From: Arthrobacter sp. C2
Lineage (GTDB): Bacteria; Actinomycetota; Actinomycetes; Actinomycetales; Micrococcaceae
Assembly: GCA_024207135.1 (NCBI GenBank)
Contig: CP042428.1
Coordinates: 248,001-312,000 of the forward strand
Length of the DNA: 64,000 bases
Direction: 5' to 3'
The translations under genes were made by a program, and so were the position numbers. The notes below the pieces were generated by a model that was given only the letters and a program-made list of their open reading frames with translations, did not search any database and was not told the origin of the DNA. Position 1 is the stretch's first letter. Each line of letters opens with the position of its first letter. Of this stretch, positions 1-9,169 are shown piece by piece.

Positions 1-559
1 GGCGGGGAACCGTCTCGAGGTTGTGTGCATACACCTCGGGGGCGGATGCCGCGATCTCGTCCAGGTATTCGGGCTTGCCGGAGAAATCGGGGATCAGCAG
101 CTCCACGCCGGTGCCCGGGTTCAGCTGGTGGATGCGGCGCACGGTCTCGGCGTAGAGCCAAGTGCCCTCGTCCGCGAGGTCGTCGCGGGCTACGCCGGTG
201 ACGGTGGCGTAGCGCAGGCCCATCTTCTTCACGCTCATGGCAACCTTGAACGGTTCGGCGCGGTCGATGGCCTGCGGCTTGCCGGTGTCGATCTGGCAGA
301 AGTCGCAGCGGCGGGTGCATTCGGAGCCGCCGATGAGGAAGGTTGCTTCCTTGTCTTCCCAGCATTCAAAGATGTTCGGGCAGCCAGCCTCTTCGCAGAC
401 GGTGTTCAGGCCCTCGGACTTGACCAGCTTCTTCAACCCCACGTACTCGGGGCCGATGTTGATCTTTGCCTTGATCCACTCGGGCTTGCGCTCGACGGGC
501 GTTTCGGAATTTCGCTGCTCGATGCGCAGCAGGCGGCGACCTTCGGGGGCGGCACTCAT
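1..559 (-). CDS. lipA: Lipoyl synthase (3' end outside window)
   Basis: Radical SAM enzyme that inserts two sulfur atoms into octanoyl groups on E2 and GcvH lipoyl domains. About 186 N-terminal codons are visible; the C-terminus lies beyond the left edge. The protein shows the auxiliary cluster cysteines (C55, C60, C66) and the radical-SAM motif CTRRCDFC at 81-88, so the family call is firm. The ATG at 559 overlaps the lipB stop by four bases (ATGA), which indicates translational coupling and a lipB-lipA operon. The upstream genes encode the octanoyltransferase and, further up, the lipoylated E2 substrate itself. Confidence 0.96.
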   Translation of the reverse strand, partial: MSAAPEGRRLLRIEQRNSETPVERKPEWIKAKINIGPEYVGLKKLVKSEGLNTVCEEAGCPNIFECWEDKEATFLIGGSECTRRCDFCQIDTGKPQAIDRAEPFKVAMSVKKMGLRYATVTGVARDDLADEGTWLYAETVRRIHQLNPGTGVELLIPDFSGKPEYLDEIAASAPEVYAHNLETVPR

Positions 560-1236
560 GATCGGGCTCCTTCGGGGGTAGTAGCGGTCAACGACACAAT
601 CGGGCTGAGCAAGGTTTCGAGTTCCTGCTCGACCCGGTCGAGGACGTCGGCTGGAGTGACGGTGGTTCCAGTTTCTTCGCTGATGCTTGTGACACCGGCG
701 TCGGTGATCCCGCAGGGGATGATTTGTGAATAGGGTGCGAGGTCGTTGGAGCAGTTCAACGCGAATCCGTGCATGGTCACGCCATGGTCTACGCGGATGC
801 CGATCGCGGCGAGCTTGCGGTCCTGGCCACCGTTGGTTCCGGCAACCCAAACGCCGCTGCGACCCTTGATGCGCACGGCGTCGATGCCGTAATCCAACGC
901 AACATTGATCAGGGCTTCTTCGAGGGTCGTGACGTACTCGCGGATGCCCTTCATGTCGCGCAAGCGCACGATCGGGTAGCCGACCAGCTGCCCCGGGCCG
1001 TGCCAGGTGAGCTTGCCGCCGCGATCGACATCGATCACGGGGGTTCCGTCGACCGGGAGGTCTTCCGGCTCGGTACGGCGTCCGGCCGTGTATACGGCGG
1101 CATGTTCCAGGAGAAATACAACGGGGCCAGCCACGCCTTCGGTCACGTCATGGTGAACGCGGCGCTGCATGTCCCACGCGATGCGGTAATCGACCAGCTC
1201 GGGGGCATGGCCAATTCGCTCGAATTTGATGGTCAT
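556..1236 (-). CDS. lipB: Lipoyl(octanoyl) transferase LipB
   Basis: Transfers octanoate from acyl carrier protein to lipoyl-domain lysines, the first step of lipoate synthesis. The protein is 226 residues, normal for the family. It shows the signature [12 protein letters not shown] at 72-83, the catalytic lysine K141 (RKLAAIG) and the catalytic cysteine C175 (IIPCGI). It is translationally coupled to lipA downstream. The intergenic region in front is shared with the divergent kinase-like gene; I see no convincing promoter in it. Confidence 0.96.
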   Translation of the reverse strand: MTIKFERIGHAPELVDYRIAWDMQRRVHHDVTEGVAGPVVFLLEHAAVYTAGRRTEPEDLPVDGTPVIDVDRGGKLTWHGPGQLVGYPIVRLRDMKGIREYVTTLEEALINVALDYGIDAVRIKGRSGVWVAGTNGGQDRKLAAIGIRVDHGVTMHGFALNCSNDLAPYSQIIPCGITDAGVTSISEETGTTVTPADVLDRVEQELETLLSPIVSLTATTPEGARS

Positions 1237-1341
1237 GGCGATAACAGTACGCCGTCTATCGGGAGGCCCTCGAATTGGCTAACCGTTTGTTTCTTGTGGA
1301 TAACTTAAGCACGGAATTTCTCTCCGGCGTAGAAATGAATC

Positions 1342-2958
1342 ATGGAATTCAATGAAGAGCCGTTGGCTTTCCCGCGGATCGAGGGGTACCGCACGATCCG
1401 CCACCTGGACGCGGGCTCGGGCGGCAGTGTCTGGGTCGTTGAAGACGAGTCGACACATGACGAACTGGCCGTGAAGATCCTCGGCCAGGATGCTCCCGAG
1501 GATGCCGCCGCAACCGAAGCGCTGGACCTGGACCACGAATTCCTCGTTGAAGCGCTCGGGATCCTCCAGACATCCCAGGGCCCCGGGATCCTGATGGAGT
1601 ATTGCCCGGCCGGTTCCGCGGCGCAGGTCGTGGCGGTGCGTGGCCCGCTGAGCGTGGGGGAGACCATCACCGTGGTCGCCCCGATAGCCGGGGCGCTGGC
1701 GTACCTGCATGCGCGGGGCCTGACCCACGGGGACCTGTCGCCGCGCAACATCCTGTTCACGGCCGAGGGCAAGCCAAAGCTGGGGGACTTCGGGACGCAC
1801 CGCATGGTGGGCCAGTTGCCGGGGGATCTTGGAACCCAGGGCTTCTGTGCCCCGGAAACCTTCAACGGCCCCGAATCCGGCCAGCTCGAACCTGCTCGCG
1901 ATGTGTACGCCTTGGCCGCCTGCACCTGGTACCTTCTGACCGGGCGGCCACCCAATGCGACTGCCAACAGGGTCCCGTTGGGTTCCATGGTTCCGGAGGT
2001 CAATGACGAGTTCGCGAAGTTGCTCGAGCAGTGTCTTGACCAAGAAGCGGTGAAGCGACCCAGTGCGGAACAGTTTGGGCAACGGATCTTCGTTGCCGGG
2101 GAGCCGCTTCCCGTGGAGCTGAGCGAGGCGGTCGAGCCAGGGGCACTCAAGCACATGCTCACCACCCGGCAGGAGCCCACACCGGCCGGTCTTCTGGGCG
2201 GGCGCCGGAACAGGGGGAACCCCACGGCCGCCGACAGGGAACTGCTCAGGGAGCGCAAGGCGCAGATCAAGGCGCAGCAAAGGCCGGTCCCGCGCCGGCT
2301 TCGGGCGGCGTTCGGACTTGATGCGGCGGCCGCGGCGCCCGGAGCGGATCCGGGCGAGGGGGAACGGCAGTGGACCCAGGCGCATCGGGTCCACGGCCTG
2401 AAGCGCGGGAACCGCAGGGTCGCGGTGGCCGTTGCCGCCGGAGTGCTTTTGGTTGCCGTGGCGGCCGGGGGAGCGGGCCTGCTCAGGGCCAGCGGCGACC
2501 CGGCGGCCGCGGAACCGGTAGCAACGTCTTCCCCCGCAGGCGACCCTGCCCGCCAAGGAAAGGCCGAATCGTCCCGGGAACTGATGCTGGTGGCGGCCGA
2601 GCTGGCTGTGCGTCGCGACAAGGGATTGATGAGCCGGAACATGGAGCTACTCGAAGACGTCCATGTTGCCGGCTCGCCGGCGCTGGATGTGGATGGAAGG
2701 GTCGTGGCCCGGATGCGTGGGCTCGGCCTGCACCTGGAAGCCCTGGAAACTCGGCTGAGCGATGTCGAGGTGCTGCCGGGGAGCACGCCGGGACAAGCGG
2801 TTCTCGAAGCCTTCAGCGTGCAAGGCGGCTACCGCTACGTCGATGACAAGGGCAAGACCGTGGTGAGCGCCATGAAAGAGGACAGCCAGCGTGTACGCAT
2901 GGTCTTGCGGTTCACGGAGGGATCGTGGCGGATCTGGGAGGTGACCGCCGCCGGCTGA
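1342..2958 (+). CDS. Membrane-anchored Ser/Thr protein kinase-like protein, non-RD type
   Basis: A 538-residue protein. An N-terminal kinase domain (about 15-260) carries a glycine-rich loop (AGSGGSV, 24-30), the ATP-binding lysine K45, the catalytic-loop motif HGDLSPRN (129-136), DFG (149-151) and APE (170-172). A basic, Ala/Pro-rich linker follows, then one hydrophobic segment near 357-381 and an extracytoplasmic tail of about 150 residues with no recognised domain. Asp131 and Asn136 are kept, but the usual HRD arginine is glycine and the DLKPEN lysine position is serine, so it may be a weak kinase or a pseudokinase. It is not one of the PASTA kinases. No strong ribosome binding site precedes the ATG at 1342. 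It is transcribed away from lipB. Confidence 0.8.
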   Translation: MEFNEEPLAFPRIEGYRTIRHLDAGSGGSVWVVEDESTHDELAVKILGQDAPEDAAATEALDLDHEFLVEALGILQTSQGPGILMEYCPAGSAAQVVAVRGPLSVGETITVVAPIAGALAYLHARGLTHGDLSPRNILFTAEGKPKLGDFGTHRMVGQLPGDLGTQGFCAPETFNGPESGQLEPARDVYALAACTWYLLTGRPPNATANRVPLGSMVPEVNDEFAKLLEQCLDQEAVKRPSAEQFGQRIFVAGEPLPVELSEAVEPGALKHMLTTRQEPTPAGLLGGRRNRGNPTAADRELLRERKAQIKAQQRPVPRRLRAAFGLDAAAAAPGADPGEGERQWTQAHRVHGLKRGNRRVAVAVAAGVLLVAVAAGGAGLLRASGDPAAAEPVATSSPAGDPARQGKAESSRELMLVAAELAVRRDKGLMSRNMELLEDVHVAGSPALDVDGRVVARMRGLGLHLEALETRLSDVEVLPGSTPGQAVLEAFSVQGGYRYVDDKGKTVVSAMKEDSQRVRMVLRFTEGSWRIWEVTAAG

Positions 2959-2968
2959 CCCAGCGGGG

Positions 2969-2999
2969 TGCCGGTGTGCCTCCTCTCGGCACACCGGCA
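2969..2999. terminator. Hairpin terminator between converging genes
   Basis: A perfect 12-bp stem (2969-2980 with 2988-2999) and a 7-nt loop lie between the kinase-like gene (+) and the OsmC gene (-). It probably serves both directions. No long T-tract is present. Confidence 0.7.
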
Positions 3000-3005
3000 A
3001 CGCGA

Positions 3006-3443
3006 TTATTGGCTCAGGCGGGCATCGAGGGTGATGGACGGAACGGCTGCCAAGGCGGCGGACACCGGGCAACCGACCTTGGCTGCCTGCGCATGCGTCT
3101 GGAATTCTTCCTCGGTCAAGCCCGGGACGGTGGCGTTGAGCGACAACCGGATTTCGCTGATCTTGGCGCCGTCGCTGGTGTCAAAGTCCACCTCCGCGGT
3201 GGTTTCCAGCCTCTCGGCGACGTGTCCGGCACCCTTGAGGATATTGCTCAGCGCCATCGAGAAGCATGAGGCATGGGCCGCGGCAATCAATTCCTCCGGG
3301 CTGGTCTTGCCCTCGGACGCCTCGGTGCGGGCGCGCCAGGTGACCGGGAATGTGCCGATGCCCGAGGTCTCGAAGGTGGTTTCCCCGCTTCCGGAAGCCA
3401 GGTCTCCGCTCCAAACGGTGCTTGCGCTTCTTGTGAATGCCAT
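3006..3443 (-). CDS. OsmC-family peroxiredoxin-like protein
   Basis: Thiol-dependent peroxidase family that reduces organic or hydrogen peroxides. With the start at 3443 the protein is 145 residues, typical of OsmC. Both redox cysteines are visible: C60 in AAHASCFSMAL and C125 in KVGCPVSAAL. The frame stays open upstream, but the ATG at 3443 has a good Shine-Dalgarno (GAGGAG about 8 nt ahead) and gives the standard N-terminus, so I chose it. It is a single gene between hairpins. OsmC-type rather than Ohr-type is judged from overall similarity. Confidence 0.9.
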   Translation of the reverse strand: MAFTRSASTVWSGDLASGSGETTFETSGIGTFPVTWRARTEASEGKTSPEELIAAAHASCFSMALSNILKGAGHVAERLETTAEVDFDTSDGAKISEIRLSLNATVPGLTEEEFQTHAQAAKVGCPVSAALAAVPSITLDARLSQ

Positions 3444-3546
3444 GGTGATGACTCCTCTGATCTGCAACGAGACGAAGGCGAGCGCCCTCAAGGCCCATCC
3501 TAGGGGCACCGGCTGGGGAACCAAAGAGACCCCGGGGAACGACGAA

Positions 3547-3581
3547 GCGGCCTGCCACCAGCATTGCTGGTGGCAGGCCGC
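3547..3581. terminator. Strong hairpin terminator
   Basis: A perfect 16-bp stem (3547-3562 with 3566-3581) and a 3-nt ATT loop. It sits downstream of the small membrane protein gene (-) and upstream of the OsmC start. On the minus strand it is followed by a short T-rich stretch (TTCGTCGTT). Confidence 0.8.
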
Positions 3582-3622
3582 CTGTGCGCCGGCAAGACTC
3601 CGGCAGGTGCGTTCCGGGTGGA

Positions 3623-3973
3623 CTAGACCCAGAGGGTGGCCACGGCGATGGCGATCAGGGCGGTGCCGCCGGTTCCGTGGGCCAGCCCGGTGGGAACCTC
3701 AAGTCCGTTCTTGATCTTCTTGCGGCCCAGCAGGGCTGCGACGAAGACGCCGATGGCCAGCAGGAGCTTGACGCCGATCTTGATGTTGTTCACTTCGAGA
3801 TCGCGCATCTCGAGCATGCCGACGAGAAGCAGCCCGGTCACCAGCTGGGCGATGGAGCCGTACCACTGCCAGATGTTGACCGTCGGGGTCTTGAAGTTGG
3901 CGAGCCAGCCGCCAAAGATTGCCGCTGCACCTAAAACGTGCAGGAATACCAGGATTGCAGTCAAAAAGGTCAT
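3623..3973 (-). CDS. Small integral membrane protein, four predicted helices
   Basis: A 116-residue, strongly hydrophobic protein. Likely membrane segments are about 2-24, 33-53, 65-84 and 95-114. A short basic stretch (GRKKIKNG) lies between helices 3 and 4. It resembles uncharacterised small membrane proteins of the Micrococcaceae; I do not recognise a named family and assign no function. It stands alone between two hairpin terminators, so it is probably transcribed by itself. Confidence 0.75.
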   Translation of the reverse strand: MTFLTAILVFLHVLGAAAIFGGWLANFKTPTVNIWQWYGSIAQLVTGLLLVGMLEMRDLEVNNIKIGVKLLLAIGVFVAALLGRKKIKNGLEVPTGLAHGTGGTALIAIAVATLWV

Positions 3974-4044
3974 GCCGCAAGCCTAATGGAAACTGCACAC
4001 CATCAAGAATTTGCCCGGCCGAAGGTGGCGCAGGACATAGCAAA

Positions 4045-4080
4045 GGGGGCGCCCACCGCCAAGAAGCAGTGGACGCCCCC
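4045..4080. terminator. Hairpin terminator of the E2 gene
   Basis: An imperfect GC-rich hairpin: GGGGGCG at 4045-4051 pairs with CGCCCCC at 4074-4080, with further pairing inside. On the minus strand TTTGC follows. It lies 13 bp beyond the E2 stop codon. Confidence 0.7.
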
Positions 4081-4092
4081 TCCAACCAAGTC

Positions 4093-5826
4093 CTAGAGAC
4101 CCAGGTCTGCCTGGAAGGCACCTTCTTCAAGGCGTGCCTTCAGCGTCTGCAGGAAGCGGCCTGCATCGGCACCGTCGACCAGGCGGTGGTCGTACGTCAG
4201 CGACAGGTACATCATGTGGCGGATGGCGATGGTGTCGTCACCGTCGGCGTCGGTCACGACGACCGCACGCTTCACGATGGAGCCAGTGCCCAGGATGGCG
4301 ACCTGCGGCTGGTTGATGATCGGGGTGTCGAAGAGCGCGCCGACCGAACCGATGTTCGTGATCGAGAACGTTCCTCCGGACAGTTCGTCCGGACCGATCT
4401 TGTTGTCGCGGGTGCGCTTTGCCACGTCGGCGATCTTGCCGGCCAGGCCGGCAAGGTTCAGGTCGCCGGCGTTGGAGATGACCGGAACCAAAAGGCCCTT
4501 GTCGGTGTCGACCGCAATCGCCAGGTGCTCGGCGTTGTGGTAGGTGATCTCCTGCTTGGTCTCGTCGTACTCGGCGTTCAGCTTCGGGTGCTGCTTCAGA
4601 GCCTCAGCCACGGCCTTGGCAATGAACGGCAGGAAGGTGAGCTTGGAGCCGTTGACGGCCGCGAACTCGTTCTTGGCGGCGTTGCGCAGCTTGGCGACGC
4701 GGGTCATGTCGACCTCGTGGACCTGGGTCAGCTGGGTGGAGATTTCCAGCGACTCGCGCATGCGGCGGGCAATGACCTGGCGGATGCGAGGGGCCTTGGC
4801 GACAGTGCCGCGCAGCGAGGATGCCACGACGGGTGCCGCTTCCTTGGCTGCCGGTGCTGCTGCCGGAGCCGAAGCTGCTGCGGCAGGCGCGGTCTTTGCC
4901 GCGGCAGCGGCATCGACGACGTCCTGCTTGCGGATGCGACCGCCAACGCCGGTGCCGGTCACGGTGGACAGGTCGACGTTGTTCTGGTTGGCCAGGCGGC
5001 GAACCAGCGGGGTGACGTAGCCGTCGTTGCCTGCAGCCGGAGCTGCGGGTGCTGCGGCCGGTGCAGCTTCCTGGGCCGGGGCGGCGGGAGCTGCGGGTGC
5101 TGCCGGGGCGGCAACCGGTGCTGCAGGAGCAGGCGCGGGAGCGGCGGCGGGGGCAGCCGGAGCCGGTGCGGGCTCGGCGGCCGGGGCCGGTGCTGCCTCG
5201 GCAGGGGCTGCGGGTGCAGCGGCGCCGGCGGCACCGATGACGGCCAGGACGGCGCCGACCTCGGCGGTCTCGTCTTCCGGAACGCGGATTTCCAGCAGGA
5301 CGCCGGCGACCGGGGACGGGACCTCGGTGTCGACCTTGTCGGTGGAGACCTCGAGCAGCGGCTCGTCAACGGCAACTTCCTCGCCCACGGCCTTGAGCCA
5401 GCGGGTGACGGTGCCTTCGGTCACGGATTCGCCCAGTGCCGGGAGGGTGATCTCGGTGCCGGATGCCGGTGCTGCAGCGGCGGCCGGAGCAGCCGGAGCG
5501 GCTTCTGCGGCGGGTGCCGGTGCCTCGGCGGGTGCGGCGGGTGCCTCTGCGGCCGGAGCGGCTTCGGCAGGTGCCGAGCCGGAGCCCGAGCCATCACCGA
5601 TGCGAACCAGTGCGGCTCCAACTTCGGCGGTCTCGTCTTCGGCGACGAGGATTTCCTCGATGACGCCGGCAACCGGCGAAGGGATTTCGGTGTCAACCTT
5701 GTCGGTCGAAACCTCCAGCAGCGGCTCGTCGACCTCGACGCGGTCGCCGACCTGCTTGAGCCAACGCGTAACGGTGCCTTCGGTGACGCTTTCACCCAAA
5801 GCGGGCAAGTTCACGGTTTCAGACAT
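4093..5826 (-). CDS. sucB: Dihydrolipoamide acyltransferase (E2) of 2-oxo acid dehydrogenase, two lipoyl domains
   Basis: E2 core of the pyruvate and/or 2-oxoglutarate dehydrogenase complex. Order in the 577-residue protein: lipoyl domain 1 (about 3-77, lipoylated K43 in DKVDTE), Ala/Pro linker, lipoyl domain 2 (about 125-198, K164), a long Ala/Pro linker (200-265), the peripheral subunit-binding domain (about 270-306), and the acyltransferase domain (about 345-577) with catalytic HRLVDG at 547-552. Actinobacteria commonly share one E2 between both complexes, so sucB, aceF and dlaT are all used for such genes and I cannot separate the substrates. The E3 gene lies directly upstream and the lipoylation genes downstream on the same strand. 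Confidence 0.93.
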   Translation of the reverse strand: MSETVNLPALGESVTEGTVTRWLKQVGDRVEVDEPLLEVSTDKVDTEIPSPVAGVIEEILVAEDETAEVGAALVRIGDGSGSGSAPAEAAPAAEAPAAPAEAPAPAAEAAPAAPAAAAAPASGTEITLPALGESVTEGTVTRWLKAVGEEVAVDEPLLEVSTDKVDTEVPSPVAGVLLEIRVPEDETAEVGAVLAVIGAAGAAAPAAPAEAAPAPAAEPAPAPAAPAAAPAPAPAAPVAAPAAPAAPAAPAQEAAPAAAPAAPAAGNDGYVTPLVRRLANQNNVDLSTVTGTGVGGRIRKQDVVDAAAAAKTAPAAAASAPAAAPAAKEAAPVVASSLRGTVAKAPRIRQVIARRMRESLEISTQLTQVHEVDMTRVAKLRNAAKNEFAAVNGSKLTFLPFIAKAVAEALKQHPKLNAEYDETKQEITYHNAEHLAIAVDTDKGLLVPVISNAGDLNLAGLAGKIADVAKRTRDNKIGPDELSGGTFSITNIGSVGALFDTPIINQPQVAILGTGSIVKRAVVVTDADGDDTIAIRHMMYLSLTYDHRLVDGADAGRFLQTLKARLEEGAFQADLGL

Positions 5827-5925
5827 CTTGTTCCCGTTCTCCTAAAACTAAAAAAATTTGTGTGCGAGAGATCCGCGGTTTCCCGCACATCCCGTTTGGA
5901 GGTCAGTGCCTCCGAGCTTAGTGCA

Positions 5926-5959
5926 CCGGGCACGCGCACCTCGCGGTGCGCGTGCCCGG
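5926..5959. terminator. Hairpin terminator downstream of lpdA
   Basis: A perfect 15-bp GC-rich stem (5926-5940 with 5945-5959) and a TCGC loop lie in the 147-bp gap between lpdA and the E2 gene. It suggests that the E2 gene has its own promoter or is expressed by partial readthrough. Confidence 0.75.
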
Positions 5960-5973
5960 TTAAGCATTTGTGA

Positions 5974-7353
5974 CTAACCGTGCAACGGCTTGCCGGCCAA
6001 GGCCATGGCGGCCTCGCCAAGCGATTCGTTCTGCGTCGGGTGTGCGTGGATGAGCTGTGCAACATCCTCCGGGTAGGCTTCCCAGTTCACGATCAGCTGT
6101 GCTTCGCCGATCTGCTCGCCGATGCGCCCGCCGATGCCGTGAACGCCCACGATCGGGCCGTTCTTGACGCGAACCATCTTGATCAGGCCGGAGGTGCCCA
6201 GGATGGAGGACTTGCCGTTGCCGGCCAGGTTGTACTCAGTGGTCTCGATCTGGTCGTCGCCGAACTTGGCCTTGGCGGCCGGTTCAGAGTAGCCAACCGA
6301 AGCGATCTCCGGTTCGCAGAAGGTGACCTTCGGGATGTTGATGTCCTCGACAACCACCGGGTTCAGGCCGCCGATTTCCTCGGCGACGAAGATGCCGTGC
6401 TGGTAGCCGCGGTGCGCAAGCTGGACGCCCGGGACGATGTCGCCGATCGCGTAGATGTTGCCCACGCCGGTGTGGCAGCGCTCGTTGGCGAGCACGAAGC
6501 CGCGGTCCATCGGGATTCCGACCTCTTCGTAGCCCAGGTTCGCGGTGACCGGGCCGCGGCCCACGGCCACGAGCACGATCTCGGCTTCGAGGACCTTGCC
6601 GTCGGCCAGGGAGACCTTGACGCCGTTGGCGTCCTGCTCGACCTTTTCGAAGAAGACCCCGGTGTTGAACTTGATGCCGCGCTTCTTGAAGGCACGCTCC
6701 AGGTTCTTGATGATCGCCGGATCCTCGTTCGGGACCAGCGAGGGCAGGCCCTCTACGATGGTCACCTCGACGCCGAAGGACTTCCACACAGAAGCGAACT
6801 CGACGCCGATGACGCCGCCGCCGAGCACGATGGCGCTCTTCGGGAGGGTGTCCATGTTCAGCGCCTCGGTGCTGGTGAGGATGCGTCCGCCGATTTCCAG
6901 GCCAAAGGTCTTGGACTCGGAGCCGGTGGCGAGGATGATGTTCTTGCCCTTGTACGCCACGCCGTCGACGTCGATGGTGTCCTGGGAGACCAGGCGGCCG
7001 TTACCTTCGATAACGGTGACCTTCTTCATCTTCAGCAGACCCGTCAGGCCCTTGTGCTTGCCGGCGACAATGCCGTCCTTGTAGCTGCGCACTGCACCCA
7101 GGTCGATGGAATCGAGTGTGGTGTTGATGCCGTACTTCGCACCTTCGCGAGCGTTCTCGGCCAATTCTGCGGAGTGCAGGTACGCCTTGGTGGGGATGCA
7201 GCCGGTGTGCAGGCAGGTGCCACCGAGCTTGGCCTTTTCAATCAAGCCGACGGTGAAACCCAGCTGGACGGCGCGCAATGCTGCCGAGTAGCCGGCGGAA
7301 CCGCCACCGAGAATGAGGATGTCGAATTCTTGCGTTGCTGCCGATTCGGCCAC
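5974..7353 (-). CDS. lpdA: Dihydrolipoyl dehydrogenase (E3)
   Basis: FAD enzyme that reoxidises dihydrolipoyl groups of E2, passing electrons to NAD. The protein is 459 residues. It shows the FAD-binding GGGSAG (16-21), the redox disulfide in GGTCLHTGCIPTK (C47, C52), an NAD-binding GGGVIGVEFA and the C-terminal HAHPTQNES with the catalytic His-Glu pair. The start is GTG at 7353 with GAGGGAG seven bases ahead. It belongs to the pepA, lpdA, E2, lipB, lipA order also known from mycobacteria. Confidence 0.96.
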   Translation of the reverse strand: MAESAATQEFDILILGGGSAGYSAALRAVQLGFTVGLIEKAKLGGTCLHTGCIPTKAYLHSAELAENAREGAKYGINTTLDSIDLGAVRSYKDGIVAGKHKGLTGLLKMKKVTVIEGNGRLVSQDTIDVDGVAYKGKNIILATGSESKTFGLEIGGRILTSTEALNMDTLPKSAIVLGGGVIGVEFASVWKSFGVEVTIVEGLPSLVPNEDPAIIKNLERAFKKRGIKFNTGVFFEKVEQDANGVKVSLADGKVLEAEIVLVAVGRGPVTANLGYEEVGIPMDRGFVLANERCHTGVGNIYAIGDIVPGVQLAHRGYQHGIFVAEEIGGLNPVVVEDINIPKVTFCEPEIASVGYSEPAAKAKFGDDQIETTEYNLAGNGKSSILGTSGLIKMVRVKNGPIVGVHGIGGRIGEQIGEAQLIVNWEAYPEDVAQLIHAHPTQNESLGEAAMALAGKPLHG

Positions 7354-7654
7354 GTGAACGCTCCCTCGTTATGAGTTGTGGCCGACGTCGTGGACGGCCA
7401 GGGGTCTGTTGGGGGTGTACCTGCAAACCCGGGTCAGGGCTCGCACAAATACGGTGATGCTAGTGATCTATCAGGATTACCTTATCCCCCCGAAACGCGG
7501 TCGGCCACATACGGTGAGACAGATTGCCCGTGCCTGTGACCGGTTGCACAGCGGCGGCGGCCCTTCCTTGCGGGTGAAGGGCCGCCGCCGCATGCGGTCG
7601 CGGATTCCTACTACAAGAAGTAGAAATCCATGCGGCCGGGTGGCCTCGTGCCCG
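7354..7654. other. Intergenic region between pepA and lpdA, with terminator
   Basis: About 300 bp without a gene. Next to lpdA is its Shine-Dalgarno, followed by a relatively AT-rich patch (about 7440-7495) that probably contains the lpdA promoter; no clear -35/-10 pair stands out. The pepA terminator occupies 7551-7591. Confidence 0.6.
7551..7591 (-). terminator. Hairpin terminator of pepA
   Basis: A perfect 16-bp stem (7551-7566 with 7576-7591) and a 9-nt loop, about 65 bp beyond the pepA stop codon. Confidence 0.75.
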
Positions 7655-9169
7655 CTACTTGGCGGAGGACATCTCCTCGGCCAGTGCCACCAGGGTGCGC
7701 ACCGATGAGCCGGTGCCGTTCTTGTGGGTGTAGCCGTAGGCTGCCTGCTCGTTGAACGCCGGGCCGGCGATGTCCAGGTGCGCCCACGGGATCTTGGTTC
7801 CGTCGGACTCGCCGACAAACTCGTTGAGGAACACCGCGGCGGTCATCATCCCGCCCATGCGCTCACCGATGTTGGCCAGGTCGGCGACCTGCGAATCGAT
7901 CGTGGGACGCAGTTCCTCGGGCATCGGCATGGCCCAGGCGGCCTCGCCGGCCTTGTCGGCGGCGGAGACCACGGCGTTGCGAAGGGTCTCGTCGCCCATG
8001 ACGCCCGCGGTGCGCAGGCCCAGGGCCACCATTTGCGCGCCGGTCAGCGTGGCGACGTCGATGAGGGCATCGGGCTTCTCGGCGCTGGCGGCCACCAGGC
8101 CGTCGGCCATGACCAGCCGGCCCTCGGCGTCGGTGTTCAGCACCTCGACGGTCTTGCCGCCGAACATGGTGATGACGTCGCCCGGGCGGGTGGAGGCGCC
8201 ACCTGGCATGTTCTCGGCCAGGCACAGCCAGCCGGTGACCTTGATCGGCAGGCCGAGCTCGGCAATGGCGACGATCGCCTGGAAGATGGTGGCGGCGCCG
8301 GCCATGTCGCACTTCATGGCGTGCATGCCGGCGGCCGGCTTGATGGAGATGCCGCCGGTGTCGAAGGTGATGCCCTTGCCCACCAGGGCCAGGTGCTTGG
8401 CGGGCTTGGCCGGGGCGTATTCGACCTTGACCATCCGGGGCTTGCGCTCGGAACCGCCGCCAACTCCCATCAAGCCGCCGTAGCCGTCCTTTTCCAGCTT
8501 CTTGTCATCGAGCACGGTGACCTTCAGCGGCAGGCCCTTGGCGTTGTCCTTGACCGCCTGGGCGAAGGACTCCGGGTAGAGCACGTTCGGGGCGACGTTG
8601 ACCAGGTCGCGGGTCGCGCGCACTGCGCGACCCAGGATCGCGGCGCGCTTCAGCGCGGCCGGCAGGTCCTTGTCCGCGGAGGCCGCGGTGGCGATGACAG
8701 CCTCGCCCAGCGGCAGCTTCTTGGCCGGGGTGGAGCGGTGGTTGTTGAACTGGTAGGCGCCCATTGCCACACCCTCGGCGATGGCGGCAGCCTGTCCCAC
8801 GGTGGCCGCGGGCAGGGCGAAGAGCACGGTGGGGACGCCGGCGAGCTGGCGCGTGGCCGAGCCGGCGGCCCGGCGCAAGGCCTCCTCGGTCAGCGTGGAT
8901 TCCTCGAAGGCGCCCAGGCCGGCGAAGGCCAGCGTCTCGGCCTTGGTCTCGGCGGTGGCAGGCAGGCGGACCAGTTCATCGGCGGCACCGGTGATGTTCA
9001 GGGCAGCCAGGGAACCCTGGAGGGATTCGGTGACCTTGGCGCTGAAGGGTGAAGCCACCAGAACCGGACCGTCGGTGCCCTTGGCGACACCAAGAACCAG
9101 TGCGCCGGCACTGATGCGCTTGATGTCGGTGGAGACAGCGGTCAGCTTGAGATCCATGGAGTTGATCAC
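7655..9169 (-). CDS. pepA: Leucyl aminopeptidase (M17 family)
   Basis: Cytosolic dizinc aminopeptidase that trims N-terminal residues from peptides. The C-terminal catalytic half carries the family signature NTDAEGRL and the upstream metal-binding lysine/aspartate segment (GKGITFDTGG). The length of about 500 residues is normal. Two starts are close: GTG at 9169, with AGGA eight bases ahead, and ATG at 9157 with no clear Shine-Dalgarno. I prefer 9169 on that basis. An open frame continues upstream but is Arg-rich and unlike the family. It is the first gene of the minus-strand lipoate neighbourhood. Confidence 0.92.
   Translation of the reverse strand: MINSMDLKLTAVSTDIKRISAGALVLGVAKGTDGPVLVASPFSAKVTESLQGSLAALNITGAADELVRLPATAETKAETLAFAGLGAFEESTLTEEALRRAAGSATRQLAGVPTVLFALPAATVGQAAAIAEGVAMGAYQFNNHRSTPAKKLPLGEAVIATAASADKDLPAALKRAAILGRAVRATRDLVNVAPNVLYPESFAQAVKDNAKGLPLKVTVLDDKKLEKDGYGGLMGVGGGSERKPRMVKVEYAPAKPAKHLALVGKGITFDTGGISIKPAAGMHAMKCDMAGAATIFQAIVAIAELGLPIKVTGWLCLAENMPGGASTRPGDVITMFGGKTVEVLNTDAEGRLVMADGLVAASAEKPDALIDVATLTGAQMVALGLRTAGVMGDETLRNAVVSAADKAGEAAWAMPMPEELRPTIDSQVADLANIGERMGGMMTAAVFLNEFVGESDGTKIPWAHLDIAGPAFNEQAAYGYTHKNGTGSSVRTLVALAEEMSSAK

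Noticed and set aside
5020-5240. Repetitive GC-rich stretch resembling tandem repeats or a CRISPR-like array
   Set aside because: It encodes the Ala/Pro-rich linker of the E2; there are no regular spacers.
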